This document shows, piece after piece, positions 1-5,783 of a stretch of DNA of 13,219 nt (the stretch's first letter is position 1; each line of letters starts with the position of its first letter). Position numbers and translations under genes: made by a program. The notes beneath the pieces are model-generated. The model did not search any database. It was not told where the DNA came from and saw nothing but the letters and a program-made list of their open reading frames with translations. Source of the DNA: Treponema sp. UBA4377 (GTDB lineage: Bacteria; Spirochaetota; Spirochaetia; Treponematales; Treponemataceae); assembly GCA_002391235.1 (NCBI GenBank), contig DGRX01000006.1, positions 64,952 through 78,170 on the forward strand. The letters run 5' to 3'.

Positions 1-13
1 GAGGAACATGTTT

Positions 14-925
14 ATGAAATATTTTAGGTCAATGCAAGAATTGGTCGGAAACACTCCGCTTGTAAAACTTGCAAGTTTTTGGCTTCCGGCCGGCATAAAC
101 CTTTACGCAAAGCTTGAATTTTACAATCCAAGCGGAAGCGTAAAAGACCGCACCGCCCGCTTTATGGTAGAAGCCGCCGAGCGCGACGGTCTCTTAAAAA
201 AAGGGGGGACTATCGTAGAAGGAACTGCAGGCAACACAGGCTTGGGAATCGCCTTTGCCGCGCTGCAAAAAGGCTACCGCGTGATTTTCGTCGTGCCCGA
301 AAAATTTTCGCAAGAAAAACAAACGCTCATGCGAGCGCTCGGCGCGGAAATCGTCAACACTCCCCGCGCGCTTGGAATGCGCGGCGCCTCGGAAAAGGCC
401 GAAGAAATTCGCGCGTCAATTCCCGGCGCGATTGCCTTAAAACAATTTGAAAACCCCGCCAATCCCATGGCGCATTACAAGACCACCGGCCCCGAAATTT
501 ACGACGCGCTTGACGGCAAGGTTGACTATTTAATCGCTGGCGCCGGAAGCGGCGGCACTTACGCCGGAATCGTAAAGTTCCTAAAGGAAAAAAATCCTGC
601 GACTAAAGGCATTTTGGCAGATCCGGTCGGCTCTTTGATTGGCGGCGGAGAGCACGCCGACTACAACATTGAGGGAATCGGAAACGACTTCATTCCCAAA
701 ACGATGGACATGAGCCTTGTTGACCAAGTGGTAAAAGTCACAGACCAAGACGCAATCACCGGCTGCCGCGAACTTGCCAAAAAAGAAGGAATAATCGCGG
801 GCTTTTCAAGCGGAGCGGCTTTTAGCGCGGCGCTAAAATTTGCAAATAAAGGAAAGAAAGGCAATTATGTCATTGTTCTTCCCGACCGCGGCGACCGCTA
901 TTTTTCAAAGGGCTTGTTCGAGTGA
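14..925 (+). CDS. Cysteine synthase-like PLP enzyme, TAGNTG subgroup
   Basis: Fold-type II PLP enzyme of the cysteine synthase / cystathionine beta-synthase family, 303 aa, cytosolic. The PLP lysine is K44 in NPSGSVKD. The substrate-carboxylate loop reads TAGNTG (71-76) instead of the usual TSGNTG. A QFENPANP segment, a GAGSGGT phosphate-binding loop, a GFSSGAA segment and the LPDRGDRY C-terminus follow. The expected reaction is O-acetylserine plus sulfide to cysteine, but the altered loop and a LADPVGS segment mark a subgroup whose donor may differ (another thiol, or homocysteine). I chose the ATG at 14 because the GAGG at 1-4 is 9 bases upstream; the ATG at 8 would leave only 3 bases. The next gene is a canonical paralog. 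No terminator is visible after it. Family confidence is high; exact substrate is open. Confidence 0.88.
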   Translation: MKYFRSMQELVGNTPLVKLASFWLPAGINLYAKLEFYNPSGSVKDRTARFMVEAAERDGLLKKGGTIVEGTAGNTGLGIAFAALQKGYRVIFVVPEKFSQEKQTLMRALGAEIVNTPRALGMRGASEKAEEIRASIPGAIALKQFENPANPMAHYKTTGPEIYDALDGKVDYLIAGAGSGGTYAGIVKFLKEKNPATKGILADPVGSLIGGGEHADYNIEGIGNDFIPKTMDMSLVDQVVKVTDQDAITGCRELAKKEGIIAGFSSGAAFSAALKFANKGKKGNYVIVLPDRGDRYFSKGLFE

Positions 926-968
926 CGGATTGAATTTTAAAATTATTGAAATTCTTTTAAAATAGATA

Positions 969-997
969 TTGACAAAATATGCAGAGCGCGGTATAAA
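969..997 (+). promoter_or_regulatory. Sigma70-type promoter of the second cysteine synthase gene
   Basis: A perfect -35 TTGACA (969-974) is followed after 17 bp by TATAAA (992-997), giving a start near 1004. The DNA just upstream (about 930-965) is very A/T-rich with two TTTTAAAAT blocks and could act as an UP element. This is the clearest promoter in the window. Confidence 0.8.
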
Positions 998-1030
998 TAA
1001 CCTATAATCCTAGTGTAAAACTAGGTTATT
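996..1030 (+). promoter_or_regulatory. Nested palindromic operator or leader hairpin
   Basis: Two overlapping dyads lie just after the -10 box. The outer pair is AATAACCTA (996-1004) and TAGGTTATT (1022-1030). The inner pair is CCTAGT (1009-1014) and ACTAGG (1020-1025) around a 5-base spacer. They share the right-hand TAGG, so as RNA they would be mutually exclusive. The position over the transcription start suits a repressor operator. The CCTAGT block recurs ahead of the nifH-like gene at 2051. The regulator is unknown; a cysteine-responsive Rrf2-type repressor is one guess. Confidence 0.55.
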
Positions 1031-1051
1031 ATTTTTATCAAGGAGATCATT

Positions 1052-1990
1052 ATGGCAGACATTAAACAAAGCGCGTTGGAACTGATTGGCAAAACACCAC
1101 TTTTGCAGTTGAACTCTTATTCCAAAAAGGCCGGAATCAAGGATGCGACCATTCTCGCAAAGCTTGAATACCTAAATCCCGCTGGAAGCGTAAAGGACAG
1201 AATAGCCCTTGCGATGATCGAAGACGCTGAGGCCAAAGGCTTGCTCAAGCCCGGCGCCACAATCATAGAGCCCACATCAGGCAATACAGGAATCGGCTTG
1301 GCGGCCGTAGCCGCGGCAAAAGGCTACCGCGCCATTTTGACCCTGCCCGAAACGATGAGCGTTGAGCGACGAAACCTTCTTAAAGCCTATGGCGCCGAAA
1401 TCGTTCTTACCGAAGGAGCCAAAGGAATGAGAGGAGCCATCGAAAAGGCCCAGGAAATCCAAAAATCAACGCCCGGCTCATTCATACCAAGCCAGTTTGA
1501 AAACCCTGCCAACCCCGCAGCCCATAAAAAGACCACCGGCCCCGAAATTTGGGAACAAACCGACGGAAAAGTCGATTTTTTTGTCGCGGGAGTAGGAACA
1601 GGCGGAACTTTGACAGGCGTTGGCGAATATCTTAAAGAAAAGAACCCCAACATCAAAATAATCGCCGTTGAACCTGCCACAAGCCCTGTTCTTTCAAAGG
1701 GAACCGCCGGCGTGCACAAAATCCAGGGAATCGGCGCGGGATTCGTTCCAGCCGTCCTTAACACAAAGGTTTACGACGAAATCATTCCGATTGAAAACGA
1801 AGACGCCTTTGCCGAAGGCCGCGCCTTTGCCCAAAGCGAAGGCATTTTGGTAGGAATTTCAAGCGGCGCGGCTCTTAAGGCTGCCAAAATTTTGGCCGAC
1901 CGTCCCGAAAACAAGGGAAAGACAATTGTAGTTCTTTTGCCCGATTCCGGCGACCGCTATCTTTCAACTTCGCTTTTTAGCGGAAACTAA
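1052..1990 (+). CDS. cysK: Cysteine synthase A (O-acetylserine sulfhydrylase)
   Basis: Canonical 312-aa O-acetylserine sulfhydrylase, which makes cysteine from O-acetylserine and sulfide in the cytosol. The PLP lysine is K48 in NPAGSVKDR. The TSGNTG loop is at 75-80, with QFENPANP, the GVGTGGT phosphate loop, EPATSPVLS, KIQGIGAGF, GISSGAA and the LPDSGDRYLS end all present. Length and motif order are typical of CysK. The start is fixed by AAGGAG at 1040-1045, six bases upstream. It has its own strong promoter with a palindromic leader and ends at a strong terminator, so it is probably a one-gene transcript. It is a clear but distant paralog of the preceding gene. It would supply the sulfide-fixing step for sulfur released by the downstream locus. 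Confidence 0.95.
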   Translation: MADIKQSALELIGKTPLLQLNSYSKKAGIKDATILAKLEYLNPAGSVKDRIALAMIEDAEAKGLLKPGATIIEPTSGNTGIGLAAVAAAKGYRAILTLPETMSVERRNLLKAYGAEIVLTEGAKGMRGAIEKAQEIQKSTPGSFIPSQFENPANPAAHKKTTGPEIWEQTDGKVDFFVAGVGTGGTLTGVGEYLKEKNPNIKIIAVEPATSPVLSKGTAGVHKIQGIGAGFVPAVLNTKVYDEIIPIENEDAFAEGRAFAQSEGILVGISSGAALKAAKILADRPENKGKTIVVLLPDSGDRYLSTSLFSGN

Positions 1991-1996
1991 AAAAAA

Positions 1997-2040
1997 GCCC
2001 GCAAAACGGGCAAAAAACGCCGGATTCCGGCGTTTTTTTT
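1997..2040 (+). terminator. Double hairpin terminator after cysK
   Basis: The first hairpin pairs GCCCG (1997-2001) with CGGGC (2007-2011). The second pairs CGCCGG (2018-2023) with CCGGCG (2027-2032), preceded by six A and followed by eight T (2033-2040). The second is a textbook intrinsic terminator and could work in both directions. The first, with its A-run on the left, would terminate only minus-strand transcripts. It separates cysK from the nifH-like locus. Confidence 0.88.
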
Positions 2041-2050
2041 AAAAAAATTA

Positions 2051-2080
2051 CCTAGTTTTCATATGGTATTACTATTTTTA
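2051..2080 (+). promoter_or_regulatory. Leader motif shared with cysK, ahead of the nifH-like gene
   Basis: CCTAGT (2051-2056), then GGTATTA and CTATTTTTAT, lead into AAGGAG (2085-2090). The cysK leader has CCTAGT (1009-1014), AGGTTATTA and TTTTTAT in the same order before its AAGGAG. The spacing from CCTAGT to the ribosome site is 34 versus 31 bases. The right half of the dyad is degraded here. I see no convincing -35/-10 pair in 2041-2090: TATAAC at 2079 is too close to the ribosome site. Either the promoter is atypical or transcripts read through the terminator. Confidence 0.4.
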
Positions 2081-2096
2081 TAACAAGGAGAAAAAA

Positions 2097-2945
2097 ATGG
2101 CAGAAATCAGACAAATCGCGATTTACGGAAAAGGCGGAATCGGAAAATCGACGACGACGCAAAACTTGACAGCGGGCCTTGTCGAGCACGGAAAAAAAGT
2201 CATGGTCGTGGGCTGCGACCCCAAGGCCGACTCGACCCGCTTGCTTTTGGGAGGCCTCGCGCAAAAAACGGTTTTGGACACGATTCGCGACGAAGGCGAA
2301 GACGTCAAGCTTGACCGCATCATGCGAACAGGCTTTGGCGGAACCCGCTGCGTCGAGTCTGGCGGACCGGAGCCGGGCGTCGGTTGCGCGGGCCGCGGCA
2401 TCATCACTTCCATTAACATGCTGGAAAATCTTGGCGCCTACACCGACGATTTGGACTTTGTCTTTTACGACGTTCTTGGAGACGTAGTGTGCGGCGGCTT
2501 TGCCATGCCGATTCGCGAAGGAAAGGCCAAGGAAATTTACATCGTGGCTTCGGGCGAGATGATGGCCCTTTACGCCGCCAACAACATCGCCAAGGGAATC
2601 AGCCGTTACGCCAAGGCCGGCGGCGTCCGTCTTGGAGGAATCATTTGCAACAGCCGCAACGTCGACCGCGAGCTTGACCTTTTGCGCGCCTTTAGCAAGG
2701 AATTGGGAACCCAGCTTTTGTATTTCGTTCCCCGCGACAACATCGTTCAGCGGGCGGAGATAAACCGAAAGACCGTCATCGAATACAAGCCGGACTCAAA
2801 CCAAGCCAAGGAGTACAGGAACCTTGCTGAGGCGGTGATCAACAACCAAATGTTCACGATTCCGACTCCTATGACGCAGGAACGGCTTGAGCAAATCTTG
2901 CTGGAATACGGCCTTATGGACATGGCCGACGACTACAAGATTTAA
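2097..2945 (+). CDS. nifH: NifH-like nitrogenase iron protein
   Basis: Fe protein of the NifH/BchL/Cfb/Mar superfamily, 282 aa, which as a homodimer passes electrons to a NifDK-type partner with ATP hydrolysis. The Walker A motif GKGGIGKS is at 11-18. A CDPKADSTR segment is at 40-48. The two [4Fe-4S] ligands are C97 (GVGCAGRG) and C132 (DVLGDVVCGG), the same numbers as in Azotobacter NifH. R100, the arginine modified by DraT in some diazotrophs, is present. So this protein is close to true NifH even though its partner subunits are divergent. AAGGAG at 2085-2090 sets the start. The NifX-like gene follows after 10 bp. The symbol is given at family level; a role in N2 fixation is not implied, and the physiological partner is inferred to be the NifD/NifK-like pair downstream. 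Confidence 0.93.
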   Translation: MAEIRQIAIYGKGGIGKSTTTQNLTAGLVEHGKKVMVVGCDPKADSTRLLLGGLAQKTVLDTIRDEGEDVKLDRIMRTGFGGTRCVESGGPEPGVGCAGRGIITSINMLENLGAYTDDLDFVFYDVLGDVVCGGFAMPIREGKAKEIYIVASGEMMALYAANNIAKGISRYAKAGGVRLGGIICNSRNVDRELDLLRAFSKELGTQLLYFVPRDNIVQRAEINRKTVIEYKPDSNQAKEYRNLAEAVINNQMFTIPTPMTQERLEQILLEYGLMDMADDYKI

Positions 2946-2955
2946 GGAAGGCCTG

Positions 2956-3330
2956 ATGGCGTACTTGATTGCGGTCGCGACAAGCGACGGAAGCAAAATC
3001 GACTTGCATTTTGGCCAGGCGGGGAGTTACTTTGTTTACGAAGCCGACGGAAAAGAATGGCGCTTTGCCCAAAAGCGCGATTACGTTCCATCGGATAAAG
3101 GAGGCGCGGAAAATGAAGGATGCTGCGCGCAAGCGGGAGCGAGGGTTGAGCTTTTAAAGGATTGCAGGGCTGTCGTGGCGGCGCGGATTGGATTTAAGGT
3201 TCAAAAGGAATTTTCCAAATTGGGAATTTCCGTTTTTGACGAGTTGGAATGTTCGGTTGAGGAAGCGTTGAAAAGCATAACCGAATATTTTTACAAGGCG
3301 GACAATCATATTGCCCAAAACAAAATATAG
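2956..3330 (+). CDS. NifX/NafY-type cofactor-binding domain protein
   Basis: Stand-alone protein of 124 aa matching the dinitrogenase iron-molybdenum cofactor family, the fold shared by NifX, NafY and the C-terminus of many NifB proteins. Visible marks are the opening IAVATSDGSKIDLHFGQA, an acidic FVYEADG strand, a CC pair near residue 56, the LLKDCRAVVAARIG block and the ISVFDELECSVEEAL end. Family members bind or carry the nitrogenase iron-sulfur cofactor or its precursor. The ATG at 2956 begins the domain directly, 10 bp after the nifH-like stop; the ribosome site is a weak AAGGAAGG at 2944-2951. Its place between the Fe protein and the catalytic subunits suggests it delivers a cluster to the NifDK-like pair. 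No NifB, NifE or NifN lies in the window. Confidence 0.8.
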   Translation: MAYLIAVATSDGSKIDLHFGQAGSYFVYEADGKEWRFAQKRDYVPSDKGGAENEGCCAQAGARVELLKDCRAVVAARIGFKVQKEFSKLGISVFDELECSVEEALKSITEYFYKADNHIAQNKI

Positions 3331-3339
3331 GAGTTAAAG

Positions 3340-4197
3340 ATGAAAAAGATTTTACTGTCAGTTGCCGCGCTTGCGTTGGCGTTTGGATTGCTTTCTTGCT
3401 CAAAGAACGGAGCGGGAAAATCAGGAAAGCAAAAGATCAAAATCGCATTCGCGCAGGACGAAGGCATTTGCAGCTACGTCGACGAGAACGACAATCTTGC
3501 AGGAGAGGAAGTTGAGGTTTGGAGGGAAATCGCAAAGCGCCTTCCCGAGTACGACATCGAATTCATTCCGACAAGCCAGGACGACCTTCGCGTGGGCCTT
3601 CAAACAGGAAACTACGACGGCTCAGTCGGCGACTTTTTCCTTTCGCGCGAGCGCATCGAAAAGTTTGAGATTCCCCGCGAGCCGCTTGACTTCACTTGGA
3701 CTGGAATGTTGATTCGCAAGGAATTCGCCGACGGCGTTTCTTCTTTGTCGGACCTTGCCAAAAAGCAAAAGGACGGATTGAAGGTGGCGCCGCAAAACTC
3801 AGGCTACGGCTCAACCTACATCCTTGAAGTTTACAACGAGCAGAACCCAGACAACAAGCTGGAATTTGAAACCACTTCCGAGCAGACTTGGAGCAGCACG
3901 CAAAACTACGTGGGCGTTGGCCGCTACGGCGCGACTGTCGCGCAAAAGACTGACTTCCAGACAAACTTTGTTTCGGAGGACGGCGCCTACCATGAGTACG
4001 TTGACCAAGTCACTTGGGTGCCCACGCAGAATGTCGGAGCCTACACGCTCTTTAAAAAAGGAGTGGACAAGAAATTCCTTGACCGCTATGTGGAAGTCCT
4101 AAAGCAAATAAAGGCCGAAGGCATCGCCTCTGAGATTTCGCGCAGAGTCTACGGATACGACGCCTATTCCGGAGAATACGTGGACTACGCAAACTAG
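3340..4197 (+). CDS. Amino-acid ABC transporter substrate-binding lipoprotein
   Basis: Periplasmic binding protein of the polar-amino-acid family (SBP_bac_3 type), 285 aa. An N-terminal signal with two lysines and a hydrophobic stretch ends in LLSC with C20 as the lipidation site. The mature part begins with an IKIAFAQDEG strand, then a two-lobed fold with an FIPTSQDDLRVGLQTGNYDG segment where solute-binding proteins of this family define the ligand pocket. AGGAG (3329-3333) overlaps the previous stop and sets the start. It should pair with the two permeases and the ATPase at 7147-9280, although two nitrogenase-like genes lie between. The ligand cannot be read from sequence; the context favours a sulfur amino acid such as cystine, S-methylcysteine, methionine or a related thioether. 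Confidence 0.88.
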   Translation: MKKILLSVAALALAFGLLSCSKNGAGKSGKQKIKIAFAQDEGICSYVDENDNLAGEEVEVWREIAKRLPEYDIEFIPTSQDDLRVGLQTGNYDGSVGDFFLSRERIEKFEIPREPLDFTWTGMLIRKEFADGVSSLSDLAKKQKDGLKVAPQNSGYGSTYILEVYNEQNPDNKLEFETTSEQTWSSTQNYVGVGRYGATVAQKTDFQTNFVSEDGAYHEYVDQVTWVPTQNVGAYTLFKKGVDKKFLDRYVEVLKQIKAEGIASEISRRVYGYDAYSGEYVDYAN

Positions 4198-4201
4198 AAA
4201 T

Positions 4202-4232
4202 TTGCGGCGCGAACAAGATTTTCACGCCGCAA
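4202..4232 (+). promoter_or_regulatory. Hairpin after the binding-protein gene
   Basis: TTGCGGCG (4202-4209) pairs perfectly with CGCCGCAA (4225-4232) around a 15-base loop, five bases after the lipoprotein stop. It is not followed by a T-run, so it is unlikely to be a full terminator. It more likely protects the upstream mRNA or partly attenuates, which would keep the binding protein more abundant than the rest. The remaining 4233-4337 is A-rich low-complexity DNA with no convincing promoter; a weak GCCG/CGGC dyad with T and A runs lies near 4287-4316. Confidence 0.6.
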
Positions 4233-4337
4233 TAAAATCAATAAATAATAAAATAAAAAAGTAAAAAAAAACATTTAAAAAAGTAATGCCGTTTTTTTTA
4301 AGGAAAAAAGACCGGCGCAAACAGCAAAGGAGAACTT

Positions 4338-5783
4338 ATGGCAATAAACATATCGTCCGCCTCGCCTGAAATCCGCGAGCGTAGGCTAAACTCAATAACC
4401 TCGTTCAAAGGTTCCGCCAGCGAACTTCACGAAAAGTCAAAGGCAGGAAGCCTAAAGACGCAGCCATCCTGTTACGGCCAGTGCAGCGACTGCCAGGAAT
4501 TTTGCGCCAACACGCTTTTGACTTTCATTCAGGACGCGGCGGTGGTATGCCATTCTCCAATCGGCTGCTATTCAATCCAGGCGGTCAGGGACAACGGCGG
4601 CCACGCTTGCGCGAGGGACCGAAAGCTTCCTGACTTTAAGTGCGAGACTATTTGCACCAATATCCAGGAACGCGACACAATTTACGGCGGCGTGGAAAAA
4701 TTAAAGAAGGCGTGCCTGGAAGTCCACAAGCGGGCCAAGCCCAGCGCGATTTTCATCACCACTTCTTGCGCTTCCGGAATCGTTGGAGACGACGTTGAAA
4801 GCGCCGCGACAGAAGCCGCCGACGAGCTGGGCATACCGGTCATTCCTGTTTCCTGCGAAGGATTCAAGTCAAAGATTTGGTCGACCGGCTTTGACGCGGC
4901 TTTTCACGCCATTGCAAAGCATATCGTAAAGCCGGCAAAAGAGCGCAAGAAGGATGTTGTCAACGTCTACAACTTTCAGGGAAGCGACGTGTTCACTCCG
5001 CTTTTGGCCAAGCTTGGATTGAAAACGCAATACGTCGTTCCGATGAACAGCGTTCCGCAATTGGAAAAAATCAGCGAGGCCGCTTGCTCGGCCACAATGT
5101 GCGAAACCCTTTCAACTTATGTCATAACACTTTTCTCGGAGCGTTTTGGCGTTCCCGAAGTAAAGGCCGTTCCGCCGTACGGAATCAAATGGACAGACGC
5201 CTGGCTTAGGGAAGTGGCCCGTCTTACCGACAAAAGCGACGTCGTCGAAAAAGTGATAGAAGAAGAGCATAAAAGAATAGAAGGCCCTTTAAACGAATAT
5301 AGGGAGCGCTTTAAGGGAAAGACAATTTATATCATCGCGGGAGACGCCTTTACCCATAACCTTGCCAACGCGCTGACGGACCTTGGCCTTACGGTAATCG
5401 GAATCAACGCGCTTCACCACGACCAAAAGTCCGACAGCGAAAGCGTCGACACGCTTGGAACTTTAATCGAATCCGTCGGCGACATAAAAAGCTTCACCGT
5501 TTGCGCGAAGCAGCCTTACTTAATCCTAAAAGAAATAAAAAAGCTAAAGCCGGATTTCCTTATCACCCGCCACGAAGGCTTGACAATCTTGGGCTACAAG
5601 CTGGGCATTCCCTCCACCTTTGAAGGCGACGCAAACCTTAGCGTAGGCTACGACGGCCTGCTCCGCTTGGGCGGGCGCCTTTGGGAAAACTACATAACAA
5701 GAAAATTCAACAAAAACATTCAGGAACATTCGTCGTTCCCCTACACGGATTGGTGGATGAACCAAGAAGGAGACGCGCTATGA
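4338..5783 (+). CDS. NifD-like nitrogenase component 1 alpha-type subunit
   Basis: Nitrogenase component 1 family protein, 481 aa. Aligned by eye to Azotobacter NifD, the P-cluster cysteines correspond to C52 (near Cys62), C77 in HSPIGC (Cys88) and C144 in TTSCASGIVGDD (Cys154). C255, followed by a stretch ending FSERFGVP, matches Cys275, the cofactor ligand, without gaps. The His442 position in the GYDG block is V436. In the CEGF block, Gln191 and His195 align with W181 and F185. The N-terminus carries C45, C49, C52 and C56 (CX3CX2CX3C), more cysteines than usual. The likely role is the catalytic subunit of a reductase fed by the NifH-like protein, on a substrate other than N2. AAAGGAGA at 4326-4333 sets the start. 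It overlaps the NifK-like gene by 4 bp. A MarD-like or unnamed group IV enzyme is the best guess. Confidence 0.88.
   Translation: MAINISSASPEIRERRLNSITSFKGSASELHEKSKAGSLKTQPSCYGQCSDCQEFCANTLLTFIQDAAVVCHSPIGCYSIQAVRDNGGHACARDRKLPDFKCETICTNIQERDTIYGGVEKLKKACLEVHKRAKPSAIFITTSCASGIVGDDVESAATEAADELGIPVIPVSCEGFKSKIWSTGFDAAFHAIAKHIVKPAKERKKDVVNVYNFQGSDVFTPLLAKLGLKTQYVVPMNSVPQLEKISEAACSATMCETLSTYVITLFSERFGVPEVKAVPPYGIKWTDAWLREVARLTDKSDVVEKVIEEEHKRIEGPLNEYRERFKGKTIYIIAGDAFTHNLANALTDLGLTVIGINALHHDQKSDSESVDTLGTLIESVGDIKSFTVCAKQPYLILKEIKKLKPDFLITRHEGLTILGYKLGIPSTFEGDANLSVGYDGLLRLGGRLWENYITRKFNKNIQEHSSFPYTDWWMNQEGDAL

Noticed and set aside
1387..1764. Antisense frame in cysK
   Set aside because: Shadow of a strongly conserved gene; no ribosome site or known domain.
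2056..2084. Promoter TTTTCA-17 bp-TATAAC for the nifH-like gene
   Set aside because: The -10 directly abuts the ribosome site, so the mRNA would lack it.
2887..2955. Upstream extension of the NifX-like gene
   Set aside because: Those 23 codons overlap the nifH-like gene in another frame and resemble no NifX N-terminus; the domain begins exactly at 2956.
5681..5779. Upstream start of the NifK-like gene
   Set aside because: It would overlap the NifD-like gene by about 100 bases and add a basic stretch without family character; the ATGA start at 5780 has a good ribosome site.
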